Source: Prostheceraeus crozeri
Taxonomy: Eukaryota; Platyhelminthes; Polycladida; Euryleptidae
Assembly: GCA_907163375.1 (NCBI GenBank)
Contig: CAJQUW010005702.1
Location: 62,001-126,000 of the forward strand
DNA length: 64,000 bases
Reading direction: 5' to 3'
The translations under genes and the position numbers were made by a program. The notes under the pieces are model-generated. The model was not told the DNA's origin and did no database searches. It worked only from the letters and a program-made list of their open reading frames with translations. Shown here piece after piece: positions 51,382 through 60,876 of this stretch (position 1 is the stretch's first letter; each line of letters starts with the position of its first letter).

Positions 51382-52269
51382 TTAAGATTTACGTTTGTGA
51401 ATGGACAACAACTTCGAGATAACTTTATTAATTGACTGTTGCACTTTATCTATTGCGTCAAGCAGCGTGTGATGTACTTTAATTTCTTTTCTATTAACTT
51501 GCATTTTCTGCTGATTAATCTTCAATGCCGTTTTAAGTGCATTTAACTTAATCTTAAGAACATCTAATTGTCTTTTAACAGAATCTAACTGTTCTTTATT
51601 TTCTTTAGAGTTTTCTTGTAAATTTTTCTTTAATTCATTTTCTAAATTGATTTTAAGAGTTTTCATTTTATCAACTCTTTGATTAAGTGAGTTTACTTCA
51701 TTTATTATTCTATTCATCTTTTTCATTTGTTGAGTAATTTTAGAACTTAATTCATCAACACTTTTTTGGAATGTAGTTTGTAACTGCTTTAAATTTTTTT
51801 TAATTCTTTCAGGTAGTTTTTCTATTTCATCTTCTAATTGTTCTTTTAACATTTTTATCTGATGTTTATTTTTAATTACAGCAGATTTTAAATTTAAAGA
51901 AAGTAATATTAAAATTTTTGATTGTTCAGAAATCTTTTTAAAAAGTTTTGCTATATCTGCTTCTAGCTCTCTATCCTTTTTATCAAGTTTTAATAATTTT
52001 TCGTTTAATGATTTGTCATTAAGGTTAAGCAACTTTAATTCGTTCATCAGTGGAACCATAACATCGTTTATATATTTTTCCTTTAAGTCATTGATTTGTG
52101 TATCAACATATTGTTTATTTGTTAACTCTGTATTTTGTTGCGGAAGAATAGAAAGATGCAATGGACCAGATAAAACGTCTCCAGTTTTCATAATATAATT
52201 TTCTATCTCTATTTCTAATTCACGATTATTCGGGATATATGCACCTCCACCAACATTTGGTAACATCAT
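51382..52269 (-). CDS. Fibre-like coiled-coil protein with phage tail-fibre motif
   Basis: The 295-residue product has a short N-terminus (MMLPNVGGGAYIPNN) followed by MKTGDVLSGPLHLSILPQQN and TNKQYVDTQI (residues 28-59). That is the pattern of tail-fibre repeats (GDTMTGPLTL followed by xNKxYVD) known from phage fibres. From about residue 60 to the end it is heptad-rich coiled coil (LKEKY...LMNELKLLNLNDKSLNEKLLKLD and on), ending in the basic tail HKRKS. No globular head is obvious. A trimeric fibre or spike attached to the penton is the best guess. It heads the minus-strand virion block, divergent from the zinc-finger gene with 85 bp between starts. Both starts carry T-rich/TAAAAATG context. 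Confidence 0.6.
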   Translation of the reverse strand: MMLPNVGGGAYIPNNRELEIEIENYIMKTGDVLSGPLHLSILPQQNTELTNKQYVDTQINDLKEKYINDVMVPLMNELKLLNLNDKSLNEKLLKLDKKDRELEADIAKLFKKISEQSKILILLSLNLKSAVIKNKHQIKMLKEQLEDEIEKLPERIKKNLKQLQTTFQKSVDELSSKITQQMKKMNRIINEVNSLNQRVDKMKTLKINLENELKKNLQENSKENKEQLDSVKRQLDVLKIKLNALKTALKINQQKMQVNRKEIKVHHTLLDAIDKVQQSINKVISKLLSIHKRKS

Positions 52270-52354
52270 TTTTTAACAATAAAAATAAAATTTTTTCTAA
52301 TAAAAATAAATTTTTTTTCTAATAAAAATAAAATTTTTTCTAATAAAAATAAAA
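52270..52354. promoter_or_regulatory. Divergent start region between the two gene blocks
   Basis: The 85 bp between the fibre-like and zinc-finger starts consist of repeats of AATAAAAATAAAATTTTTTC. They end in TTGTTAAAAAATG on one side and AATAAAAATG on the other. It must hold control signals for both directions. No TATA box distinct from the repeats can be singled out. Confidence 0.55.
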
Positions 52355-53269
52355 ATGGAAATGACTCAAATTTGTCAAGTTTGTGGAGTAGATTTTTTAA
52401 ACCCAACTATGTTGTTTACTCATATGAAAAATACATCATGTGGGAAAATTAATCGAAGTAACTTTTATAAAAAACAGTATGATGGTATTCAATCTAATAA
52501 TAATCAACTGGAACAACCATTGCAAAAATTAAAACATTTATTTATTTCAGATCAGGGGCAAAATCTTTATACCGCTAGAAAAAATACACCTAGAAAAAAT
52601 ACACCTAGGCAAAATAATAATTATTTAGCACAAAATAATCATGTAAATACAAATAATCCTTTTACTCAAAATAATCATTTAGATACAATAAATAATCCTT
52701 TTACTCAAAATAATCATGTAAATCCAAATAATCCCCTTACTCAAAATAATCATGTAAATCCAAATAATCATGTAAATCCAAATAATCATGTAAATCCAAA
52801 TAATAAATCTGTGAAAGGGGATACGAAAAAATGTTCTGGTTGTAATAAAAATATAACGTCCAAAAATTTTGCACGTCATTTAAAAATATGTGAACAAACA
52901 GAAGAGGTTAAAAAAGAAAAAAAAGATAAAATGAAAGATCAGTTATGTCGTAATTGTAATAAATATTTTACAATTCAAGGAATTACTAATCATTATAATT
53001 CTTGTATAAGTTCTACAAGACAATGTACAAGTTGTCAAAATACTAAACCTAAGACAGAGTTTTATGATAGTAAATATAAGTGTAAGGATTGTTTAAAGGA
53101 AAAAGTAAAATGTAGAGGTTGTCAAAAAATTATATTAAAGAAAAATTTTCCAAGACATGTAACACTATGTCCAAAACTTAATGAAGATTTAAATCAAAAT
53201 ATTCCAAATCAAAATATTCCAAATCAAAATATTCCAAATCTTCATCAACGTATAAATACTTTTTATTAG
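52355..53269 (+). CDS. Multi-zinc-finger protein with Asn-rich repeat linker
   Basis: The 304-residue product carries five Cys/His modules. They are CQVCGVDFLNPTMLFTHMKNTSC near the N-terminus, CSGCNKNITSKNFARHLKIC around 165-185, CRNCNKYFTIQGITNHYNSC, a CTSCQNTK...CKDC knuckle and CRGCQKIILKKNFPRHVTLC. Between finger one and the rest is an Asn-rich segment of NPFTQNNHVNPNN-type repeats, and the C-terminus repeats NQNIP three times. Such fingers bind DNA or RNA, so a regulator of element transcription or a genome-organising protein is plausible. It is the first gene of the plus-strand block, a typical early-regulator place. No specific family is recognised. Confidence 0.7.
   Translation: MEMTQICQVCGVDFLNPTMLFTHMKNTSCGKINRSNFYKKQYDGIQSNNNQLEQPLQKLKHLFISDQGQNLYTARKNTPRKNTPRQNNNYLAQNNHVNTNNPFTQNNHLDTINNPFTQNNHVNPNNPLTQNNHVNPNNHVNPNNHVNPNNKSVKGDTKKCSGCNKNITSKNFARHLKICEQTEEVKKEKKDKMKDQLCRNCNKYFTIQGITNHYNSCISSTRQCTSCQNTKPKTEFYDSKYKCKDCLKEKVKCRGCQKIILKKNFPRHVTLCPKLNEDLNQNIPNQNIPNQNIPNLHQRINTFY
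52640..52806 (+). repeat. In-frame repeats coding the Asn-rich linker
   Basis: Units such as CAAAATAATCATGTAAATCC and the shorter AATCATGTAAATCCAAAT repeat in frame with small changes and encode NPFTQNNHVNPNN. A separate 15-bp unit, CAAAATATTCCAAAT, repeats three times near the gene's 3' end (about 53194-53240). Confidence 0.85.
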
Positions 53270-53620
53270 TATTTCTATTAAAATAGTCTTATATATTAAA
53301 ATAGTCTTATATATTAAAATAGTTGTATTTCTACTAAAATAGTTGTATTTCTACTAAAATAGTTGTATTTCTACTAAAATAATCTTATATATAGTAAAAT
53401 ATTATTTTTTTATAAATAATAAAATATTATTTTATTAAAATATTCTTAAGCATTCCGGAAGAGAGGAGAGGTATAAAAATACTTCTTTTGAGTATAGGAA
53501 CAAAAATTCCGACACATTCCGGAGGTTCTACAGAGGTTAAAAACACTCATTAGAGTGTAAGAATGCTAGTCCGGAATCAACAAATAATAACTCCTAAATT
53601 TTTTATTTAAAAAATAATAA
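53270..53620. other. Spacer: AT-rich repeats, then two TCCGGA/hairpin modules
   Basis: The first part holds short tandem units (AAAATAGTCTTATATATT and AGTTGTATTTCTACTAAAAT, three copies each). The second part, 53451-53580, is GC-richer and holds a divergent pair of 65-bp modules, described separately. No open frame of note is present. The membrane ATPase gene begins after it. Confidence 0.75.
53451..53578 (+). promoter_or_regulatory. Paired modules with CATTCCGGA box and hairpin
   Basis: Module one (from 53451) and module two (from about 53515) share the order CATTCCGGA, GAG(A)GTTA/GGTATAAAAA, a small hairpin, then a purine-rich end. The hairpin of one is ATACT/AGTAT (53479-53495) and of the other ACACTC-ATTA-GAGTGT (53543-53558). 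The loops and stems differ in sequence but keep pairing, which suggests selection on structure. A small RNA or a transcription control site upstream of the ATPase gene are both possible. Confidence 0.5.
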
Positions 53621-55144
53621 ATGAATAAAAGCGAAAATTTGGAAGATTTATATTCACCGGTTATAATTAAAAGTAATAAAAGTGATAAAAGTAATAAAAG
53701 TAATCTAAGTCGTCATAAATCTCTTAATGCAATAAATGAAATGATAAATAATTATATAAATAACACTGAGTTTCAAGATACACTAACTCCTCAAGATCCT
53801 AATCTAAATGATATTAATAATATTGTAGATAATCCTAGATATAATCCTAGATATAATACTATAGGTAATAATATATATAATAATATAGATAAAAATATAG
53901 ATAAAAATACATATAATAATATAGATAAAAAAATATATAATAAAAGATATTTAGAAACACTACCCCCTAATTCATCTCTTAATAAAAAAATACCACAATC
54001 AGATCTTACACGTCTTTGGAATTTTTTAAAATTTCATTGTATAAAAATATTGTTAGCATGTATTTTAATATTTTTTATTTATCATCTTGTTATATGTATT
54101 GGAAATCAATGGGGTTACTTTCTAACAGAGGAACAAAAGAGAATAATTTTTTATAACCAAGAAAAAAAAACTTTTAAAGGATGGAAGACTGAGGAGGATA
54201 AGATTAAGGATAAAACTAATAATAAACAAGGTAAAATGCATCAAGAAAATTTACATTTCATTGTTTACGGTAAAACTGGTAGTGGTAAGACTACGTTTAT
54301 TAAAAAATATATAAACGAACATTATAAGGATGAAACAAAAGTACATATTTTTTGTATGCATACTTCTGAATGGCCAACTTTTACAAACGTCTATAATGAT
54401 AAACAATTAGATGAGTTACAAGATATGGAAAGTTTTGCTGGTACACCTGAAAATAAATCTTTATTGATTTTAGATGATGTTGCAAGTTTATCAAAACAAA
54501 AAAATATGTCAGAAATATTTACAAAAGGAAGACATCAAAATATTGAAATAGTTGTATTAGCTCATAAAGCTTGTGATGTAGATAATAAGATTAGAGAAAA
54601 CATTCAAACATTTTTTACAACTACACAAAATAATGCAGCATTCTTTAATGATATTAATAAAAATTATAAAATGAATATGCCTTTATCATATTATACACAA
54701 CATAAATATGGAATAATACGTGTTGACACCATAAGTGGACATATGCAAGTATATGATAAAAATTTAAATATATTAGTAGATACCGAACATGAAATCTATA
54801 ATAACTCTCAAGATTTTGATATTAGAATGTATGCAAATACAAAACATTTATCAAATCAAGTTATAGAACAAATAATTATCTTTTTAGAATCCGAAGCAAA
54901 AGTACCACTAAAAATTATTCCTGATACATTTTATTTTTATTTTGATCATTATTTAAATGCAAAATTTGGTATACCAATACCAAAAAGATTACAAGATAAT
55001 GAAACATTAAACTATTTAAAAATTGCAATAAATGATGTTAGAAACGCTTTAAGAAAAGCAACACCAATAATATCTGATGTTAAATCTACATTTTCTGATG
55101 CCAAATCTACATTTGTTGAAGCCAAAAAACTTTTAATGATATAA
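53621..55144 (+). CDS. Membrane-anchored P-loop ATPase (FtsK/HerA-like)
   Basis: The product has 507 residues. The first 130 are low-complexity (NKSDKSNKSN, NNIYNNIDKNIDKN). A single membrane segment follows at about 139-160 (HCIKILLACILIFFIYHLV). Then comes an ATPase domain with Walker A GKTGSGKTT at 217-225, Walker B LLILDD around 281-286, and TKGRHQNIEIVVLAHKA, the RGRH plus sensor pattern of viral packaging ATPases. The C-terminus is helical. It resembles the A32/FtsK-HerA clade that pumps DNA into capsids, but the membrane anchor and long N-terminal tail are not typical of Polinton packaging ATPases. A second ATPase lies at 61913, so this one may have another job, such as DNA export or membrane-linked assembly. 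The start follows TTTATTTAAAAAATAATAAATG. Confidence 0.8.
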   Translation: MNKSENLEDLYSPVIIKSNKSDKSNKSNLSRHKSLNAINEMINNYINNTEFQDTLTPQDPNLNDINNIVDNPRYNPRYNTIGNNIYNNIDKNIDKNTYNNIDKKIYNKRYLETLPPNSSLNKKIPQSDLTRLWNFLKFHCIKILLACILIFFIYHLVICIGNQWGYFLTEEQKRIIFYNQEKKTFKGWKTEEDKIKDKTNNKQGKMHQENLHFIVYGKTGSGKTTFIKKYINEHYKDETKVHIFCMHTSEWPTFTNVYNDKQLDELQDMESFAGTPENKSLLILDDVASLSKQKNMSEIFTKGRHQNIEIVVLAHKACDVDNKIRENIQTFFTTTQNNAAFFNDINKNYKMNMPLSYYTQHKYGIIRVDTISGHMQVYDKNLNILVDTEHEIYNNSQDFDIRMYANTKHLSNQVIEQIIIFLESEAKVPLKIIPDTFYFYFDHYLNAKFGIPIPKRLQDNETLNYLKIAINDVRNALRKATPIISDVKSTFSDAKSTFVEAKKLLMI

Positions 55145-55335
55145 AACCATTAATAAATGGTGTTAGTGAAATACTTAATAATTAAACAAATTTATCATAA
55201 TTAAACAAATTTATCATAATTAAACAAATTTATCATAATCGAACCGAAGGTCGAATTTTTTTTCTCTAAAAATTAAAACAAAAATTTTTTTTTAAAAAAA
55301 CTAAAACAAAAATTTTTTCTTTAAAAAAATAAAAA
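55145..55335. repeat. Spacer with 19-bp tandem repeat
   Basis: A 19-bp unit, ATAATTAAACAAATTTATC, repeats three to four times (about 55173-55240). It is followed by TCGAACCGAAGGTCGAA, a relative of the ACCGAAGGTTC hairpin found in the TIRs, and then A/T runs up to the polymerase start. Confidence 0.75.
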
Positions 55336-58300
55336 ATGAAAAAATTTTATTGTGTCTTATGTGAAAAAAAATTACAAACAAAAAGAAGTTATCAATCTCA
55401 TCTACAAAGTAAAATGCATTTACAAAATGTAGAACGAGTTGATGAAGGAAATATATTAAAATTAAATAGTTATAAAAACTATCTAGAAACATTACCTACT
55501 GATATAAAAGTTAAAAAAATATTTGATGATTATTCACATTCGGAATATAAAAAAGTTTTTAATAGTGAAGATGAACATGTACGAACCGAAGGTTCTAGGG
55601 CTTCGCCCGTATCAGATGGAAGATATTTATTTAGCGATACTGATGAATTTAACGAAATAGATGAATTTAACGAAATAGATGAATTTGATGAAGCCGTACA
55701 CGGGGCATCAAAGATGTCTTCCAGGGCTTCGCCCGAAACAGATATAAAATATTTATTTAATGAAACGGTTGAATATAATGAAACCGATAAAACTTTTTCT
55801 GATATTCTAACCAACTTTTCTAATATATTTAAGAAATCTTTCAAATGTTATATGAATGTAGAAGTACTTTATACAAAAAATGGATCTGATGGAATTCCTA
55901 AAGAAATAATACAAGGACATTTTACAAAGTCACAAGAAATTCATAATGTAAATAATATACAACCCATATTTCAATCGATGATACTTAAATTAGAAAATTG
56001 TATAATTGAAGCCCAGTTAAGTGAATCTGGTTGGAGATTTGTTAAAATACTATCTAAGAAAATAGTAATTGATAAATATAAAAATAATACTGGTGGTAGT
56101 TATGTTCCTTTACCTTTCAGTTCACCTCAATTAATCAACATAAAAAATGAAGATGATTATTGTTTTCTGTGGAGTATTATAGCACATTTACATCCTGCAA
56201 AATATCATAAAGAAAGACTAAGTCATTATAATAAAGAAGAATATATAAAGGAATTTGATCTTTCGGATGGTTTACATGAATTTCCATATGATTATAATAG
56301 GTTAATAAAGTTTCATAAAAAGAATAAAAATTTAATTGAAGTAAATGTTTTTGAATTAAATGTGAATTATGTTTCTATTGGTAAAATTACTCCACTTTAC
56401 TCAGATTCAAAAAAATTTTATTTGAATAATAAAAATTTATGCCAATCAGAAATAGTATATAATGATAGAGGAAATTACATGCATCATAATATTTTTTACC
56501 AAGGAAATATAATATGTACTGAAAAATTTGAACTTGTTAAAACACTATCACCAATAATGATTAATCATAATAATTATAAAGGACGTACTGATGATTATAA
56601 TTACAAATATTCATCTTTATCTTCAGAATATCAACAAAAATTAGAAAATTTAAATAAAAGTTTAGAAAAATGTAAAATAGATTATCAACAACAAACAAAA
56701 ATGTTACTACAAGAATATCACCATAAATATCAAAATAAGATAGAAACAATTCAAAAATTAAATGAAGAAAATAATAAAAAATTAAATGAAGAAAATAATG
56801 AAGAAAATGAAACCAATCAAAAAATAAATGAATGTTTAAAAAAATGTCTACAACAATATAAAGAACAATATGATAAAGAATATATTTATCAACTACAAAT
56901 ATTAAATCAAAATTATTATCAAAATACATTTAATATTACAAAAGAAATTAATGAAACACATGAAATATATAAAGATGAATTTGAAAAACTAGAACAGTCA
57001 AAACAACCAGCACAAGCGAATATATTATATTATCAGGGTCATTTTATATTGTGTAAAGATGTTTCTATATTTACAAAAACTTCAGATAATAAAAATTTTC
57101 CTTGTCTTCAATGTATGACAAGTTTTAGAACTTTAGAAGAAATGAATAGACATTTGGAGAATTGTCAACAAAACGAAGCAGTTCAAAATACTTTTCCTAA
57201 AGATGATTATTTAGAATATAATAAATGGTATTTTAAAAATAAAGTACCCTTTACTATTTATTGTGATTTTGAAGCATATAATGTTAATATGACACAAAAT
57301 CAAACGGAAAGTTCCAGGGCTTCACCCGATTCTGAAGATTATAATTCTGAAAATTATAATTCTGAAAAAAGTGCGCCTGAAAAAAGTGCACCTGGAAAAA
57401 GTTCAGCTGAACAAAGTAAAGAAAAATATTTATTTGAACAAAAACCATTATGTTGGGGAATGTACATTCACTCAAATTATCCTAATTTATTTAAATCAGA
57501 ATATTTTCAATACTATGGTGAAGATAGTTCAGAAATGTTTACAAAGAAAGTAGAAGAATTACAAAATTATTTTTCACAATTGCTTGAAACAAATATACCA
57601 ATGCTTCCATTGACGGATGAAGAAAGAAAAGAATTTGATGATGAAATAAATTGTTATTACTGTGGAAAAGGTTTTACAAATAAATATAAAACTGGCAAAG
57701 GTAGATATCTTGATAAGGTAAAAGATCATGATCATCTAAATGGATTATATAGAGGTGCAGCACATAATTCTTGTAATCTTAATGCTAATAAATTTAAATA
57801 TAACTTTGTTCCTTTATATTTCTACAATGGTTCTAAATATGATTTCCATCTAGTAATGAAAGATTTATTTTCATCTGAAAAATTACAACAACAAAAAATA
57901 AATGTACTATGTAAAACAGAAGAAGAATATTTTTCAATGCAATTAGGTTGTATTAGAATTTTAGATGCATTTAGATTTTTTACTCCTTATTCATTAGATG
58001 TTATGGGAAAATCTTTGAAATCTGAACAATGTAAAATATTAAATAAATATAATTTAAAGCCTTTAAAAGGCATATTTCCATATGAATATTTAACTGGAGA
58101 TTTTAATTCTGTGAATAAAATTATGGAAGAAGAACAACTTCCTCCAATAAATAAATTTAAATCAACATTAAAACAATCACAATTATCTGACGAAGATTAT
58201 GCAGAAGCTGAAAAAAATTGGAGAGAGTTAAATTGTAAAACAATGTATGATTATACAATGAAATATCTACAGATAGATGTATTAATACTAGCTGATCTTT

Positions 58301-59916
58301 TTGAAAACTTTCGTGATATGTGTTTAGAATATTACGGAATAGATCCATGTTATTGTTATTCTACACCAGGTTTAACATGGTTAGCAGGATTAAAACATAC
58401 TGGTGTTCAAGCCGATGGCTCTAGGACAAAGTCCGTTAAACTTAAACATTATAAAGAAAATACATATGATAAATTATTATTTTTTGAATCTGGAATTAGA
58501 GGTGGTGTTTCATCAGTTTTAGGTAATAGATATGTTAAATGTTATAATAAGAAAGTAAATCCACAAGAATATGGAATAATGAAACCTTTATCTCCAGAAG
58601 AAAGCGATCAGTTTATAAAATTGTTTAATCAAAATATAGAAGGACTTATATCAAATGAAGATAGTCAAGCAGCAGTTGATGAAATCATGAGAGAAAACTA
58701 TTTATTATATTATGATTTTAATAGCTTATATTCTTCTTGCATGATACAAGAATTACCAACAGGTGAAATGACATGGTGTAATAATCTAGATTATCAAAGA
58801 ACATATGATGGTGAAAATAATTTTGGTTATGTATATGAAGTTGATTTAGTATACCCTGATTATATAAAAGACGCAACAAAATATTATCCTTTCTGTCCAG
58901 AAAATAAAATTCCCAATATAGAAGATTTTTCAGATTATCAAAAATCTATAATGCCGAAAAAATACAGACCAACAAAAAAACTTATGTTAACAAAAAGCAA
59001 TAAAGGAAAGTATGTTGTTGAAGGAAGAATGCTAGATTGGTATTTAGATCATGGTATGATTCTCACCAAAATACATCGAAAACTAGAGTATAGAAAATCT
59101 AAATGGTTAAAAAATTATATAGAGTTCAATATTGAAAAACGTAAAATAGCTAAAAGAAATAAAGATGATTTTGGAAACGTTTTCTTCAAATTAATGAATA
59201 ATGCATTTTATGGTAAGACTTTAGAAAATGTGCGTAATAGACAAAATATTGAAATAGTTTATGATAGAGATAGATTTCAAAATTTAACAAGGAAACCTAC
59301 ATATAAAAGAACTACTAGATTCAGTGATGAACTTTGTGCTGTTCATCTAAGAAGAAGCATTGTAAAACATGATAAGTTTAATTTCATTGGTTTCACTATA
59401 TTAGAATTAGCTAAACTATTTATGTATAGTTTTATATATGATTATTTAGCACCTGCTTATGGCAAAAACTATAAATTACACTTTACAGATACCGATTCTA
59501 TTTTCTTAGAATTAACAGTACCATATGGTTCTTCACTTGATAAAGAAATTAATAAAATAAAAGATATTATTCATCCTTCTGATTTATGTAAAGTAAAAGA
59601 TGAATTAGAAGGAAATGAAGATTTCATAACAGAAGCTATATTTTTAAAATCTAAATGTTACTGTTATGATACAACTAATAATATTAAAACACATAAAACA
59701 TTGAAAGGAATTTCAAAGGCATCAGTAGCTAATCAAATAACATTTCAAGATTATAAAAATGCATTATTTAATAATGAAATAAAAACAGCATATAATTATA
59801 GACTTAATTCAAAGAAACATAAAATGTATTTAAAAGAAGAACATAAATTAGCATTAGATCCATTTGATGATAAAAGAAAAATTTTACCTGATGGAATAAC
59901 TACTTTACCTTTTTAA
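55336..59916 (+). CDS. Protein-primed-type family B DNA polymerase with large N-terminal extension
   Basis: The 1526-residue product is the replicative polymerase of the element. It starts with a C2H2 finger (YCVLCEKKLQTKRSYQSHLQSKMH, 5-28). A conserved region of Polinton polymerases follows around DYCFLWSIIAHLHP (Cys276), then a long coiled coil (about 427-560) and a second finger (CLQCMTSFRTLEEMNRHLENC, 590-611). The exonuclease has Exo I YCDFEAY (D644, E646), Exo II YDFHL (D836) and Exo III YLQIDVLILADLF (D981). Between Exo I and II lies an endonuclease VII-like zinc module (CYYCGKGF at 773, DHDH at 797, HNSCN at 813). The polymerase motifs are A YDFNSLYSS (D1127), B KLMNNAFYGK (1285-1294) and C TDTDS (1384-1388). 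Palindromic RASP modules are inserted in frame near residues 82-88, 128-136 and 658-666. A relative with a different peptide lies near 1027-1036. Confidence 0.95.
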   Translation: MKKFYCVLCEKKLQTKRSYQSHLQSKMHLQNVERVDEGNILKLNSYKNYLETLPTDIKVKKIFDDYSHSEYKKVFNSEDEHVRTEGSRASPVSDGRYLFSDTDEFNEIDEFNEIDEFDEAVHGASKMSSRASPETDIKYLFNETVEYNETDKTFSDILTNFSNIFKKSFKCYMNVEVLYTKNGSDGIPKEIIQGHFTKSQEIHNVNNIQPIFQSMILKLENCIIEAQLSESGWRFVKILSKKIVIDKYKNNTGGSYVPLPFSSPQLINIKNEDDYCFLWSIIAHLHPAKYHKERLSHYNKEEYIKEFDLSDGLHEFPYDYNRLIKFHKKNKNLIEVNVFELNVNYVSIGKITPLYSDSKKFYLNNKNLCQSEIVYNDRGNYMHHNIFYQGNIICTEKFELVKTLSPIMINHNNYKGRTDDYNYKYSSLSSEYQQKLENLNKSLEKCKIDYQQQTKMLLQEYHHKYQNKIETIQKLNEENNKKLNEENNEENETNQKINECLKKCLQQYKEQYDKEYIYQLQILNQNYYQNTFNITKEINETHEIYKDEFEKLEQSKQPAQANILYYQGHFILCKDVSIFTKTSDNKNFPCLQCMTSFRTLEEMNRHLENCQQNEAVQNTFPKDDYLEYNKWYFKNKVPFTIYCDFEAYNVNMTQNQTESSRASPDSEDYNSENYNSEKSAPEKSAPGKSSAEQSKEKYLFEQKPLCWGMYIHSNYPNLFKSEYFQYYGEDSSEMFTKKVEELQNYFSQLLETNIPMLPLTDEERKEFDDEINCYYCGKGFTNKYKTGKGRYLDKVKDHDHLNGLYRGAAHNSCNLNANKFKYNFVPLYFYNGSKYDFHLVMKDLFSSEKLQQQKINVLCKTEEEYFSMQLGCIRILDAFRFFTPYSLDVMGKSLKSEQCKILNKYNLKPLKGIFPYEYLTGDFNSVNKIMEEEQLPPINKFKSTLKQSQLSDEDYAEAEKNWRELNCKTMYDYTMKYLQIDVLILADLFENFRDMCLEYYGIDPCYCYSTPGLTWLAGLKHTGVQADGSRTKSVKLKHYKENTYDKLLFFESGIRGGVSSVLGNRYVKCYNKKVNPQEYGIMKPLSPEESDQFIKLFNQNIEGLISNEDSQAAVDEIMRENYLLYYDFNSLYSSCMIQELPTGEMTWCNNLDYQRTYDGENNFGYVYEVDLVYPDYIKDATKYYPFCPENKIPNIEDFSDYQKSIMPKKYRPTKKLMLTKSNKGKYVVEGRMLDWYLDHGMILTKIHRKLEYRKSKWLKNYIEFNIEKRKIAKRNKDDFGNVFFKLMNNAFYGKTLENVRNRQNIEIVYDRDRFQNLTRKPTYKRTTRFSDELCAVHLRRSIVKHDKFNFIGFTILELAKLFMYSFIYDYLAPAYGKNYKLHFTDTDSIFLELTVPYGSSLDKEINKIKDIIHPSDLCKVKDELEGNEDFITEAIFLKSKCYCYDTTNNIKTHKTLKGISKASVANQITFQDYKNALFNNEIKTAYNYRLNSKKHKMYLKEEHKLALDPFDDKRKILPDGITTLPF
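55571..55602 (+). repeat. Palindromic module inside the polymerase gene
   Basis: ACCGAAGGTTCTAGGGCTTCGCCCG lies in frame as TEGSRASP. It matches the module in both TIRs (45005-45033). It is GC-rich within a gene of high A+T. Confidence 0.88.
55712..55735 (+). repeat. Second palindromic module inside the polymerase gene
   Basis: AGATGTCTTCCAGGGCTTCGCCCG matches 24 bases of the 48-bp intergenic modules and is read in frame as MSSRASP. A third, less exact copy, TTCCAGGGCTTCACCCGA, follows at 57311-57328 as SSRASP. Confidence 0.88.
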
Positions 59917-60054
59917 TTTTCTAATTTCTATTTTCTAAATATAACAATATAACAATATAAAATATTATAAAATAATATAACATAAAATAATATAACATAA
60001 AATAATAATATAAAATAATAATATAAAATAATAATATAAAATTAACATATAAAA
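59917..60054. repeat. AT-only spacer with AATAATATAAAAT units
   Basis: Short units such as AATATAACA and AATAATATAAAAT repeat across the gap between polymerase and the next gene. G or C is nearly absent. It probably serves as both a terminator and a start region. Confidence 0.7.
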
Positions 60055-60876
60055 ATGGATAAAGTTAGAGCTGATAATTTTAAAAGAATAAAACAATTAG
60101 ACGAATTAATAAAACAAAGAAATATTATGAAAGAAAATCATCTTCAACATAGAATGATAAAAGCTGGTATTCAATCTGATATGTTTGAACAATTAAAATT
60201 AACTGAAGAAGTAAAAACTGATTATGAAAAAACTGTCGAACCATTTAAAACTCTTGAAAAAGAACTTAATGAAAAACGTGTTGATATTGCGGATCCTATA
60301 CTTAAAACACTATTAGATGACTATGGTTTGTTAGAGGCAAACATAGATAAAAAATTACCAAAATCTATGTTATTCGAACATTCTACTTTCTTTTTAGATA
60401 AAAAATTATTTGCAAGATTTTATCTTGGTGGTAAAGAAATATTTCCACAACCTTTACGGGGATTAATTTTTACTCCAGATAAAAAACCTATTAGTTTAGA
60501 TAGAAATTTTGTTGATCTTTTAAGAGGAGCAGATTTAAAAAATTATGCTGTAGAAGATCTAATAAAATATAAAACTATATTAGATAGAGTAGGTGTAGTA
60601 AAAACTCTTGAACGTTATAAACAATTAGAAAATTTATTATCAACGGGAGTTAAAGTAGGAAAAGGTTTATCTGAAAAACAGAAAACAGAAACAACTGTAT
60701 TCTTACCAGATGATCCACAAGAATTACTAAATAGATTAAATATTTTAATATCTGCAATAAAAGAAGGACATAATTCTAGTTTCAATGAAATTCATGCTAT
60801 ATTGAAAAGACTGTTAGAAAAGAAGATTCTAAATGAAGAAGATTATAAAAGTGTAGCTGAAATATGTTGTTTCTAA
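60055..60876 (+). CDS. Conserved unknown protein, helical
   Basis: The 273-residue product begins with the basic helical module MDKVRADNFKRIKQLDELIKQRNIMKENH shared with the 57-residue ORF at 51034. A mixed central part follows (HSTFFLDKKLFARFYLGGKEIFPQPLRGLIFTPDKKPISLDRNFVDLLRG). The C-terminal helical part is PDDPQELLNRLNILISAIKEGHNSSFNEIHAILKRLLEKKIL. I have an impression that the C-terminal pattern, with its repeated short helices and a gene place beside the penton gene, recurs in other Polintons, but I cannot name a family. It lies between the polymerase and the penton-like gene on the same strand. The start has AACATATAAAAATG. A virion or assembly role is guessed from its neighbours. 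Confidence 0.7.
   Translation: MDKVRADNFKRIKQLDELIKQRNIMKENHLQHRMIKAGIQSDMFEQLKLTEEVKTDYEKTVEPFKTLEKELNEKRVDIADPILKTLLDDYGLLEANIDKKLPKSMLFEHSTFFLDKKLFARFYLGGKEIFPQPLRGLIFTPDKKPISLDRNFVDLLRGADLKNYAVEDLIKYKTILDRVGVVKTLERYKQLENLLSTGVKVGKGLSEKQKTETTVFLPDDPQELLNRLNILISAIKEGHNSSFNEIHAILKRLLEKKILNEEDYKSVAEICCF

Noticed and set aside
52679-52879. ORF with repeated WIYMII
   Set aside because: It is antisense to the Asn-rich repeat of the zinc-finger gene.
55530-58348. Several ORFs of 60-122 codons within the polymerase gene
   Set aside because: They are all shadow frames of the 1526-residue coding region, low in complexity and without start context.
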